Below are positions 1 to 6,012 of a DNA stretch of 7,403 bases, piece by piece. Source of the stretch: Methanoregula sp. (GTDB lineage Archaea; Halobacteriota; Methanomicrobia; Methanomicrobiales; Methanospirillaceae); NCBI GenBank assembly GCA_028705545.1, contig JAQWDG010000084.1:1-7403 (forward strand), in the 5' to 3' direction. A model generated the notes under the pieces. It was not told the DNA's origin. It did not search any database and saw nothing but the letters and a program-made list of their open reading frames with translations. Position 1 is the stretch's first letter. Each line of letters begins with the position of its first letter. The translations under genes and the position numbers were made by a program.

Positions 1-530
1 GGATTTGAAATTACCAGATCGTATCTCGTACTCAAATCAAGTGAATAAACAACGCACTTCCCGCTTTTTTTGACTTTTGCATGGTGAAGAATGAAATCGT
101 TATCAAAAATCTGATAATCCATCAAGCAATTCACGTTATTCAGGGCATTTTTGCAGGCATCTAATGTGGATTTGAGAAACGGCAGGACATTTTTATCGTT
201 CTCATATACATGAACCGATATTTCGAGGTTCCGGTGATTTTCCCGAATTAACCGATCACAGACTGCTGCGACAAGTATGCCGGTCCCTGCACCGGGATCT
301 AAAATCCTGATTGTGCTTTTTTGTGACGCGAACAGCCCCGCCATGAATGACGCTATTTTGGGAGGCGTAAAGATCTGACCTTTGAGTTTTCTGCCAGAAA
401 CGGGATTTGCTTCACAATACAGTTTTGTCTGATTGTTGGCATACCCGGTAAGATTCTGGAAATCAGGATTCTCCAGGGGATAGATATAGGGTGTAAGGTC
501 TTCCTGATTTTTTGAAACTATCGAGGTCAT
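1..530 (-). CDS. N6-adenine DNA methyltransferase, N-terminal part (cut by the left window edge)
   Basis: An open frame starts at ATG 530-528 and runs off the left edge after 176 full codons; no stop is seen. A good ribosome binding site, GGTGAG, lies 8 bases upstream. The protein has GQIFTP at residues 51-56, as in the region ahead of motif I of Eco57I/HsdM-like enzymes, and the SAM-binding motif I ILDPGAGTG at 76-84. The last residues, YDLVISN followed by a partial proline codon, are the start of catalytic motif IV (NPPY/F). Family knowledge: such enzymes methylate adenine N6 in DNA, usually in restriction-modification or related defence systems; some are fused to nuclease domains, which would lie outside the window. 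The DNA is much AT-richer (about 35-45% GC by eye) than the genes to the right, suggesting horizontal acquisition. A 15-codon frame (ATG 596-594) lies in phase upstream but ends in TGA just before this start, so it is not part of the protein. The exact subtype cannot be decided. Confidence 0.88.
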   Translation of the reverse strand, partial: MTSIVSKNQEDLTPYIYPLENPDFQNLTGYANNQTKLYCEANPVSGRKLKGQIFTPPKIASFMAGLFASQKSTIRILDPGAGTGILVAAVCDRLIRENHRNLEISVHVYENDKNVLPFLKSTLDACKNALNNVNCLMDYQIFDNDFILHHAKVKKSGKCVVYSLDLSTRYDLVISN

Positions 531-780
531 CGCCAGTTCTCACCAATAGTTTAGAGGCAGATATGATAGATTATCCTCTGAATCCATATCCGTTTTTGTT
601 CCGGCTTCCACGTTTTTCCCGGTAATTTTTATTTGTTTTTTCCACCCGGTGATATTAAAAAGGTTGCAAGGGAATGCGAAAGTGATAACGAACAGGAAAC
701 CGGTGAGTTACATTTGCCCCCTCGTTTTTACCATTTATAAAAACAGTTTCACCCAAATAAAAAGGAATCCAAATTCCGGA
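531..780. other. AT-rich intergenic region between methyltransferase and nitroreductase
   Basis: I see no convincing gene in these 250 bases. On the minus strand, T-rich stretches just after the nitroreductase stop (about 735-765) could end its transcript in the archaeal oligo-T manner. The methyltransferase promoter should lie on the minus strand around 590-650; an A/T-rich stretch near 625-640 is a possible TATA element but not a clear one. A weak interrupted inverted repeat (AGAGG ... CCTCT, about 553-579) lies upstream of the methyltransferase start. Confidence 0.5.
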
Positions 781-1380
781 TCAAAACACAATCTCCTCTC
801 TCCCGTACCTGACCTTCGGCCCCTGCGCATCCGCCGCGTACCCGATCGGGCAGAGCATCACGGGCGTCAGGTTATTCGGGATTTTGAGGATCCGGGTATA
901 CCCGGCCGGGTCGAATCCTCCCATCGGGCAGGAATCGAAACCGAGCGTCTTTGCGCCGTTCAGGGCGTTCCCGAGCGCGAGATAGGTCTGCGCCTGCGAC
1001 CACGCGGCCTGCTGCTCCTTTGTCATACTTTTTGCAAACATCGCCGCCATGCCGGTGATCTTTTTTGCCACATCGTCCGGGACATGGTTCTTTTGTAGGA
1101 GCGCCCCGAGCCGTTTGATGAGTGTGTCGTAGTCCGAATCTGCGCAGAAGACCAAAAGGTGCGAACAGGTCGTCACCTGCTCCTGGTCGTTTGAACCTTT
1201 CTTAAGCTCCTCTTTTGTTTTCTGGTCGGTCACGATTTTGATCTTCCAGGGCTGGAGGTTCAGGGCCGAGGGTGCGAACCGCACGAAGTCGAGGAGTTCG
1301 TTCACCTTGTTCTCGGGAATTTTTTTGCCGTCAAATTTCTTTGTCGCGTACCGCTGCATCACGCATTCTCGAAATTCCAT
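781..1380 (-). CDS. FMN-dependent nitroreductase, NfsB-like
   Basis: A protein of 199 residues, within the usual 190-220 of the family. It should be a cytoplasmic homodimer using FMN and NAD(P)H to reduce nitroaromatics, quinones or related acceptors; the physiological substrate is unknown. Visible family features are the N-terminal RYATKKFD segment (FMN phosphate contact), FAPSALNLQPWKI (the SxxNxQPW flavin-binding signature), the middle AAWSQAQTYLALGN segment, and DSCPMGGFDP followed by VMLCPIGY near the C-terminus. These match the layout of E. coli NfsB. Start choice: the frame is also open to GTG 1392-1390, but that GTG lies inside an AAGGTGA ribosome binding site placed 8 bases before ATG 1380-1378, so the ATG is the better start. 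The gene is a single unit, divergent from the toxin-like gene, with a TATA-like box at 1425-1432 and a palindrome between box and start. Confidence 0.93.
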   Translation of the reverse strand: MEFRECVMQRYATKKFDGKKIPENKVNELLDFVRFAPSALNLQPWKIKIVTDQKTKEELKKGSNDQEQVTTCSHLLVFCADSDYDTLIKRLGALLQKNHVPDDVAKKITGMAAMFAKSMTKEQQAAWSQAQTYLALGNALNGAKTLGFDSCPMGGFDPAGYTRILKIPNNLTPVMLCPIGYAADAQGPKVRYGREEIVF

Positions 1381-1409
1381 GGTCGTTTTCACCTTCCCCT
1401 GTGTGCGAT

Positions 1410-1421
1410 CATGAGCTCATG
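1410..1421. promoter_or_regulatory. Perfect 12-bp palindrome, candidate operator
   Basis: CATGAGCTCATG is a perfect inverted repeat lying directly downstream of the nitroreductase TATA box and upstream of its predicted transcription start. This is where archaeal repressors commonly block polymerase recruitment. No regulator gene is next to it in this window, so the binding protein is unknown. Confidence 0.35.
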
Positions 1422-1424
1422 GGC

Positions 1425-1432
1425 GTATATGC
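1425..1432 (-). promoter_or_regulatory. TATA box of the nitroreductase gene
   Basis: On the minus strand the sequence reads GCATATAC preceded by a purine-rich GGGAAA that could serve as a BRE. A start site about 25 bases downstream would fall near 1402, giving a leader of about 20 bases that still contains the AAGGTGA ribosome binding site. The position fits; the site is predicted only from sequence. Confidence 0.55.
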
Positions 1433-1507
1433 TTTCCCGCCCGGTCCGGGCCATCGCACCGTGCAATCAATTGCCTTATCGGGTAGCGCAACGGATTTTT
1501 TTGGCAC

Positions 1508-1879
1508 ATGGGAACCTATCGCAGGGGAGATGTCGTCCTTGCTGTCGTGCCGTTCAACGGGTACGATGGTGCCAAGACCCGGCCGGCGGTGGTCATGGCT
1601 GCACGCGAGACGGGGGAGATCGTGGTCTGCCCGGTCAGCAGCAGGCCCGCGACCGATGCCCCGTGCGTTCCGATCGGGCTTGACGATTTTGTCGAAGGCG
1701 GCCTCGATCTCTTCAGCGAAAGCTTCGCCCTCACGTCCCGGGTCACCGTGATCCAGGCCGGGGCCGTGATCGCAAAAAAAGGCCGGCTCACCGCAGACGC
1801 CCTTGATTCGGTTGCCGCACAGGTGCCCCGGGACCCGGCTTCCGGGAAGAACCGGAATGGCGGCCGGAGACGGGACTGA
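1508..1879 (+). CDS. PemK/MazF-type toxin-like protein without adjacent antitoxin
   Basis: A 123-residue protein with the PemK/MazF fold signatures in order: RGDVVLAVVPF at 6-16 (first strands), KTRPAVVM at 23-30 with the conserved arginine and proline, VCPVSSRP at 40-47 (position of the conserved Ser/Thr active-site loop), and SRVTVIQAGAVIAKKGRL at 77-94 (C-terminal strands leading to the last helix). Known family members are sequence-specific endoribonucleases that cut mRNA and are held inactive by a small antitoxin, normally encoded just upstream. Here only about 115 bases separate the start from the divergent nitroreductase and no antitoxin frame is apparent; downstream is mptG. The C-terminus carries a basic tail (about 113-123). 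No clear ribosome binding site precedes the ATG; a weak TATA-like CTTATC at 1475-1480 would fit a leaderless transcript. It may be an orphan toxin or a non-toxic relative; activity is inferred only from the fold. Confidence 0.83.
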   Translation: MGTYRRGDVVLAVVPFNGYDGAKTRPAVVMAARETGEIVVCPVSSRPATDAPCVPIGLDDFVEGGLDLFSESFALTSRVTVIQAGAVIAKKGRLTADALDSVAAQVPRDPASGKNRNGGRRRD

Positions 1880-1910
1880 TCGCCGGGTTTTTTACCGGCA
1901 TTCGATCAGT
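1875..1910 (+). terminator. Hairpin over the stop codon of the toxin-like gene
   Basis: ACTGATCG (1875-1882) pairs perfectly with CGATCAGT (1903-1910), and CCGG (1883-1886) pairs with CCGG (1895-1898), leaving a T6 stretch in the loop. The TGA stop of the toxin-like gene (1877-1879) is inside the left arm. It may help end the transcript or insulate the following mptG gene, but the T stretch is in the loop rather than after the stem, so terminator function is uncertain. Confidence 0.45.
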
Positions 1911-1943
1911 AACCTTATGAGCTCCGGCATGGAGGTTTGAAAG

Positions 1944-3476
1944 ATGGACATAGCGCACCGTCTCAAAGAGATCGAGGACGATGTCGGCCGGCTCTCGCCC
2001 GTGCAGAAGATCCTGCTCGGCACGGATGGATCGGTAACACAGCTGCTGGAATTGGTCACCGGCCACCCGGTTGCGGTCCGGACCCGCGAGCAGGCAGTCG
2101 TCCCGGCAGACGCCCTTGCAGCAGAACGCCTCAGGATCGCCCCGGGCGACGATGTCAATAACCGCGTTGTCGAGCTCTTGGACTCTGCGACCGGGGAAGT
2201 GCTGGTGTACGCAACCTCCCAGACGCCGGTCGCCCGGCTTGACCCCGAGTTCCGCGACGACCTCATGAAAGCCGATATCCCCATCGGGAAGATCATAGAA
2301 AGCCACCATATCGAGGCAAGGCGCGAGATCCTTTCAGCCCGGGTCTCTCCGGCACAGGACGATACGAGCAGCATTTTTTCGATCTGCAAAAACGAACCGC
2401 TGCTCTCGCGCCAGTACCAGATCATCCACAGCGGCGAGCCGCTCATCTTCATCGAGGAGCAGTTCCCGTACAACCGGTTCCTGGAGGAGCGCCGCGTGAT
2501 TGTCCGGACACCTTCCCGGATCCACCTGACCCTGCTCGACATGAACGGCGGACTGGGACGGGTCGATGGCGGCGTAGGGATTGCGCTTGACGAGCCTGCG
2601 ATCCTCATTGAGGCGCGGGCATCCCCGTCATTCGAAGTCCGCGGCTGCGATGAAATCACGGCAGCCCGGATCCGCGGGACGGCCAAGGGAGTGCTGTCAG
2701 CGATCCATGCCGGCGGGAATGTATCTGTTACCGTCCGGGAACAGTACCCGGCCCACAGCGGCCTTGGCGGCGGCTCGCAGGTGGCGCTTGCAACCGCCCG
2801 GGCGATCTCCGAGCTCTACGGGAAATCCATTCCGACGACCGGTCTTGCGCAGCTTGCCGGGCGCGGCGGGACATCGGGCATCGGGACCGCAGCGTTCGAG
2901 TACGGCGGCTTTGTCCTTGACGGCGGCCACCGGTTCGGGAAGGGCTGCACAAAGTCCGGGTTTGCCCCGTCCTCCGCCTCAAAAGGCGTGCCCCCGCCCC
3001 CGGTCCTCGTGCACCGCGAGTTTCCCCGGAACTGGCGCATCCTGCTTGCAACACCGTCGCTTCCCGGGGGCGCGAGCGGGAACCGGGAAAAAGAGATCTT
3101 CCGGGACTGCTGCCCGGTCCCGATCGATGACGTGCGGATGCTCTGCCACGAAGTCCTCATGCGGATGCTCCCCGGAATTGCAGAGCAGGACCTCGACCTC
3201 TTCGGGACCTCAGTAAACGCCATCCAGGACCTGGGTTTCAAGAAAGTCGAGCTCTCGTTCCAGCCAAAAGAGATCGGCGGCCTTCTCGATGCGATGCGGT
3301 TGGCCGGCGCTGCCGGGGCGGGCATGAGCTCGTTTGGGCCCACGCTCTATGCCATCGGAGATACGGGAATGCAGGATATCGAGCGGGCGGCGCAGTCGTA
3401 CATGGCGGAGCATTGCGGCGGGACAACGCTGGTCACCTCGGCCCGCAACAGCGGCGCGGAAGTCCGGGTCGTGTGA
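1944..3476 (+). CDS. mptG: Fused chorismate lyase-like domain and beta-RFA-P/RFH-P synthase (methanopterin biosynthesis)
   Basis: A 510-residue, two-domain cytoplasmic enzyme. Residues 1 to about 185 align by eye with chorismate lyase (UbiC/DUF98): VNNRVVELL at 71-79 places R74 at the UbiC active-site arginine, IPIGKII at 112-118 matches UbiC PLGRYLF, and SRQYQIIHSGEPLIFIEEQFP at 155-175 matches its C-terminal strands, with E171 at the catalytic glutamate. Residues about 186-510 are the GHMP-superfamily synthase: RIHLTLLDMNGGLGRVDGG at 192-210, the glycine-rich phosphate loop HSGLGGGSQ at 271-279, and GRGGTSGIGTAAFEYGG at 306-322. Known role of the second domain: it condenses PRPP with 4-hydroxybenzoate (earlier reported with 4-aminobenzoate), with decarboxylation, in the first committed step of the arene branch of methanopterin. 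Lyase action on chorismate yields 4-hydroxybenzoate, so the fusion would supply its own substrate. The synthase domain alone is usually about 320 residues. GGAGGT at 1931-1936, 7 bases before ATG, fixes the start. It is followed by a terminator-like hairpin. Confidence 0.93.
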   Translation: MDIAHRLKEIEDDVGRLSPVQKILLGTDGSVTQLLELVTGHPVAVRTREQAVVPADALAAERLRIAPGDDVNNRVVELLDSATGEVLVYATSQTPVARLDPEFRDDLMKADIPIGKIIESHHIEARREILSARVSPAQDDTSSIFSICKNEPLLSRQYQIIHSGEPLIFIEEQFPYNRFLEERRVIVRTPSRIHLTLLDMNGGLGRVDGGVGIALDEPAILIEARASPSFEVRGCDEITAARIRGTAKGVLSAIHAGGNVSVTVREQYPAHSGLGGGSQVALATARAISELYGKSIPTTGLAQLAGRGGTSGIGTAAFEYGGFVLDGGHRFGKGCTKSGFAPSSASKGVPPPPVLVHREFPRNWRILLATPSLPGGASGNREKEIFRDCCPVPIDDVRMLCHEVLMRMLPGIAEQDLDLFGTSVNAIQDLGFKKVELSFQPKEIGGLLDAMRLAGAAGAGMSSFGPTLYAIGDTGMQDIERAAQSYMAEHCGGTTLVTSARNSGAEVRVV

Positions 3477-3501
3477 AAACCGGCCGGGCCGGCACAGCAG
3501 C

Positions 3502-3545
3502 CCGGGAAAAAAACCGCAAAAAAATTTCCCGGATTCGATCCTTTT
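3502..3545 (+). terminator. Terminator-like hairpin after mptG
   Basis: CCGGGAAA (3502-3509) and TTTCCCGG (3525-3532) form a perfect 8-bp stem around an A-rich 15-base loop. A T5 stretch follows at 3542-3546. A second GC-only palindrome (3480-3492) sits directly after the mptG stop. Together they fit a transcript end for mptG. Confidence 0.5.
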
Positions 3546-3611
3546 TACCTGTCGGACTCCCACAGGGATAATCAGGCCCCGGAGTTTACCGGGCCGGAGA
3601 ATGGATAAAAA

Positions 3612-3695
3612 ATGTCCGCTGAAACAATAACAACCATGAGTTTTGTCTTCTGGATCATCGCCGTCCTGCTACCCTTCCTGTCCCACCTCATTTGA
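3612..3695 (+). CDS. Candidate 27-residue single-helix membrane microprotein
   Basis: An open frame ATG 3612-3614 to TGA 3693-3695 encodes 27 residues: a short polar N-terminus (MSAETITT) followed by the uninterrupted hydrophobic stretch MSFVFWIIAVLLPFLSHLI, long enough for one membrane helix. GGAGA at 3596-3600 lies 11 bases before the ATG, a slightly long but usable ribosome binding site. An inner ATG (3636) would give just the 19-residue helix. The frame is followed by a T7-containing hairpin at 3721-3748, and sits between the mptG terminator and the convergent kinase gene. I do not recognise a family. The helix, spacing and terminator argue for a gene, but a frame this short can arise by chance; conservation is the deciding test. 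Confidence 0.42.
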   Translation: MSAETITTMSFVFWIIAVLLPFLSHLI

Positions 3696-3720
3696 GCCGG
3701 GAAATTTGAGCGGACCGGAT

Positions 3721-3777
3721 GCCGGTAAAAAACCTTTTTTTGCCCGGCGACCATCAGGTGCCGCATAAGGGTACCTG
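3721..3777. terminator. Bidirectional terminator region between convergent genes
   Basis: GCCGG (3721-3725) pairs with CCGGC (3744-3748) around an A6-CC-T7 centre, so either strand's transcript would carry an oligo-U tract within the structure. Next to it, on the kinase side, CAGGTGCC (3755-3762) and GGTACCTG (3770-3777) form an 8-position stem with one non-Watson-Crick pair and a 7-base loop, only 5 bases beyond the kinase stop codon. This suits termination of the minus-strand signalling operon and of plus-strand transcripts from 3612. Confidence 0.55.
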
Positions 3778-3782
3778 CGGAT

Positions 3783-4928
3783 TTAGTGTGTCTGGAGCCG
3801 GAACATTTTCGGGGGAACGAGGATCTCGAAACGTGCCCCTTTTCCCGGCGTCCCGGTCTCCCGGATCTCAAGGCCGGTGAGCGAAAGGATCTCCTGTGCC
3901 AGGTAGAGCCCGAGCCCGCTCCTGCTCCCGACACCTTTTAAGAAAATTCTTGATTTTTCTGAGTCGGGAACTCCGATGCCATCGTCTTTTACAAAGAAGA
4001 CGCCGGTTTCACCAGCCTGGGAAAAACCGACGGTGATCCGGGTCACGTGCATCCCGTGGTATTTCGCATTGTCAAAGAGGTTATACACGACTTTTTCGAT
4101 CATCTTGTCGGCAAATATCTCAAATCCAGACGGGAGATTATTTTCGAGTTTTACACTCCCGGCAAAGACTTCCTGTGCACAGTCTGCCACAATGGGCCGC
4201 ATGTCACACCATACGGGTGCGGAGATCCCCATCTGCTCGTACTCGCGGGTGATCTCGAGCAGGTGGGTGATTACCTCCATCTGGCGGGAGATCTTGAGCA
4301 CATACCTGCACTGCTCGGATCCGGCGGTGAGGGAATTTTCGAGCAGGTAGAGATAACTTGAGATTGCGGTCACCTGGTTGAGGATATCGTGGCGGGTGAT
4401 GCTTGAGAGCAGGTTTAATTTTTTGTTTGCAGTAAACAGCGCATCCTGTGCTTTCTTTCTCTCTGCGATCTCATCGTTTGCGAGCTGCCGCATCGCCCGG
4501 TACTGCCGGACCTGGCCGACCAGATCGGTGAGATCCTCAATCACGATAATTCCCAGACGTTCTCCCTTGTAATCCAGCGGGATTACCGACGTATGCTCCG
4601 CGAGGAGCTCCCCGTTCGGGAGCGGCGCCGGAATGATGTGGGGATGGAACTGGAACGAGAATACGGCAGCAGGTCCTCCGGCAAAGATCTGGTCGATCCG
4701 CGAAGTATACACCGGCGATGCAAGATGAGGAAACCGGCTCCGGAGGTCCTGCCCCACGATGGAGTCTGCGGTAATTTCGGTCCACCGGGCGATGCACTGG
4801 TTCCAGAACCGGATGGTATATTTCCGGTCTATGAGAATAATCCCAACCGGGAGGAAATTAAACATCTCCCACTCCGGCTGCCGCTCTGCCGGTTTTGAAC
4901 TGCACATGCGTTCTGCCTCAATAGTCAC
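3783..4928 (-). CDS. Cytoplasmic PAS-domain sensor histidine kinase
   Basis: A 381-residue protein with no membrane segment. Residues about 20-137 form a PAS sensor domain (FNFLPVGIILIDRKYTIRFWN at 23-43 is its typical opening; LGIIVIEDLTD at 125-135 its last strand). A charged, probably coiled-coil linker (about 138-172) leads to the phosphoacceptor box SITRHDILNQV with H180, of the type common in methanogen kinases. The ATPase domain shows the N box VVYNLFDNAKYHG (N283, N287), the G1 box VKDDGIGVP (D316, G318) and the G2 box SRSGLGLYLAQEI (GLG 338-340). All catalytic motifs look intact. The start is GTG 4928-4926, which overlaps the cheC stop as GTGA and has GGAGATG 5 bases upstream; ATG at residue 8 is an alternative. 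It is the last gene of a cheY-cheC-kinase unit, so its probable partner is the receiver encoded two genes upstream. The sensed signal and output are unknown. Confidence 0.93.
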   Translation of the reverse strand: MTIEAERMCSSKPAERQPEWEMFNFLPVGIILIDRKYTIRFWNQCIARWTEITADSIVGQDLRSRFPHLASPVYTSRIDQIFAGGPAAVFSFQFHPHIIPAPLPNGELLAEHTSVIPLDYKGERLGIIVIEDLTDLVGQVRQYRAMRQLANDEIAERKKAQDALFTANKKLNLLSSITRHDILNQVTAISSYLYLLENSLTAGSEQCRYVLKISRQMEVITHLLEITREYEQMGISAPVWCDMRPIVADCAQEVFAGSVKLENNLPSGFEIFADKMIEKVVYNLFDNAKYHGMHVTRITVGFSQAGETGVFFVKDDGIGVPDSEKSRIFLKGVGSRSGLGLYLAQEILSLTGLEIRETGTPGKGARFEILVPPKMFRLQTH

Positions 4929-5527
4929 GGGGGCATCTCCCGGGCTGCACTCATCAGGGATTCCAGCGATCCGACTTCGAGGATGAGCAGGATTCTCCCG
5001 TCAATCTCCTTTTCTTCGAGATTGAAATGCGTATCCGCAAGGATCGCGAGTTCCTCTTCGTGCTGGGGGGAGACCGACCGGGAAAGTTTCAGCACGGAAA
5101 TCTCCTGGTACCGCGGCAGGGTATAGGTCAGGTGCTGCCGGAGGTGGTTTGCGATGGACCCCATAACGCAGTTGAGAACAATATTGCTGACTTCTTTGAG
5201 GGTTTCGGTACTGATAGCATCGAGCTCGGGACTTTCTTCAGATTCTCCTGAAAGCAGCATGACGAGCGCTGCCGCGCTTTCCGGGGGAAATGCAAGAACA
5301 GAGAGGCCCGATAGCGAGCCGTTAAAGGAAAGAGAAACCGTGGCAACGTCCTCGTTTACCACGCTGTTATTTGCATCAGCAAGCTCTTTTACGGTAAGAA
5401 GGCGGATGGTCGGCACGGAAAGCCTGATGGTGCAGCCGGTCATCTCGTTGAGCATCCCGGCCGCCCGTCCTACACCGATATTGATGAGCTCTTTGAGAAT
5501 GTCGAGTTCTTCTTCGCCGATATCCAT
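4925..5527 (-). CDS. cheC: CheC-like CheY-P phosphatase
   Basis: A 200-residue protein of the usual CheC size. CheC removes the phosphate from phosphorylated CheY-type receivers, using pairs of Glu and Asn in two helices. The first helix has LDILKELINIGVGRAAGML with the full D-x3-E-x2-N pattern (D9, E13, N16). The second has TETLKEVSNIVLNCVMGSIANHL with E112 and N115 in place, while the D/S position is E108. VSLSFNGSLSGLSVLAFP at 64-81 is the central strand region typical of CheC. The ATG (5527-5525) shares one base with the stop of the receiver gene (TGATG), and its own stop overlaps the kinase GTG by four bases (GTGA), so translation of all three is probably coupled. There is no cheD or cheA beside it here. 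CheX is a less likely alternative, as both phosphatase helices are present. Confidence 0.9.
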   Translation of the reverse strand: MDIGEEELDILKELINIGVGRAAGMLNEMTGCTIRLSVPTIRLLTVKELADANNSVVNEDVATVSLSFNGSLSGLSVLAFPPESAAALVMLLSGESEESPELDAISTETLKEVSNIVLNCVMGSIANHLRQHLTYTLPRYQEISVLKLSRSVSPQHEEELAILADTHFNLEEKEIDGRILLILEVGSLESLMSAAREMPP

Positions 5528-5895
5528 CAGGTAACCCTTCCGGACAATGCGGCGTGTATCAATTCGAGCAAGGCATCCCTGTTGACCGGTTTATTGAGCA
5601 CACCAGAAGCGCCAAGTGCAAGGCACCGGTCCCGTGTTACCTTCTGGACATCCGATGTCAGGATAATTACGGGGATAGAAAGTCCGGCTTTTTTTACTTC
5701 TGAAAGAAACGTGCACCCGTCCATCTCGGGCATGAGGAGATCGGTAATAATCAGTTCGGGTTTTTCCTGTACAGCTTTCCTGAGTCCCTCGTGTCCGTTT
5801 GTTGCGGTAATGACGGTGTGGTTTTCCCCAGTGAGCACAGAAGCGATAATTTTTCGCTGGAAGGCGGAATCATCGATTATAAGAATACAAACCAT
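5527..5895 (-). CDS. CheY-like single-domain response regulator
   Basis: A 122-residue stand-alone receiver domain. The acidic pocket is D8 and D9 (LIIDDS), the phosphoacceptor is D52 (IITDLLMPEMDG), T80 is the conserved switch threonine (IILTSD) and K102 the conserved lysine (LNKP). There is no DNA-binding or enzymatic output domain, so it must act by protein contact, as CheY does on the motor switch, or as a phosphate relay. It is the first gene of the unit with cheC and the PAS kinase, and its stop overlaps the cheC start by one base. The ATG at 5895-5893 has only a weak GGA upstream; a TATA-like box lies at 5969-5978. It may serve motility, but no flagellar (archaellum) gene is visible, so a different target is equally possible. 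Confidence 0.93.
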   Translation of the reverse strand: MVCILIIDDSAFQRKIIASVLTGENHTVITATNGHEGLRKAVQEKPELIITDLLMPEMDGCTFLSEVKKAGLSIPVIILTSDVQKVTRDRCLALGASGVLNKPVNRDALLELIHAALSGRVT

Positions 5896-5968
5896 AAATT
5901 ATTCCAGACCGGTACCGGAAAAATACTGTCCAGCACATTTGTGGCATCTATGTTTCTGGTAATAGACG

Positions 5969-5978
5969 TTATAATTTT
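5969..5978 (-). promoter_or_regulatory. TATA box for the cheY-cheC-kinase unit
   Basis: On the minus strand AAAATTATAA lies in the 117-base gap between the ABC ATPase gene and the cheY-like gene. A start about 25 bases downstream would give a leader near 50 bases, which includes a CCGGTACCGG palindrome (5909-5918) just ahead of the start codon region. This suggests that the signalling unit has its own promoter rather than relying on read-through from the ABC gene. Confidence 0.5.
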
Positions 5979-6012
5979 GGATTTTCCGGCCCGTTTTTTG
6001 TCTGCGATACTG

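Noticed and set aside
531..596. In-phase 15-codon frame ahead of the methyltransferase as a disrupted N-terminus
   Set aside because: The GGTGAG ribosome binding site covers the TGA and sits correctly for ATG 530, and the protein starts well before its first conserved motif, so nothing appears to be missing.
649..1098. A 149-codon plus-strand frame over the end of the nitroreductase gene
   Set aside because: Most of it is antisense to the well-supported nitroreductase, and its protein has arginine/proline-rich shadow composition with no family features.
1381..1392. Upstream GTG start of the nitroreductase adding four residues
   Set aside because: The GTG is part of the AAGGTGA ribosome binding site that serves the ATG at 1380.
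1272..1751. Plus-strand frames crossing the nitroreductase start and the toxin-like gene, as a possible antitoxin
   Set aside because: They overlap both real genes in other frames, lack an antitoxin-like sequence and have a biased Arg/Ser/Pro composition.
1788..2686. Long minus-strand frames (173 and 264 codons) opposite mptG
   Set aside because: They are antisense to a strongly supported two-domain enzyme in GC-rich DNA, where such shadows are expected; no domain is recognisable.
3601..3630. A 9-codon frame (ATG 3601) overlapping the microprotein start
   Set aside because: It is too short, and the GGAGA lies directly against its ATG, so it has no usable ribosome binding site.
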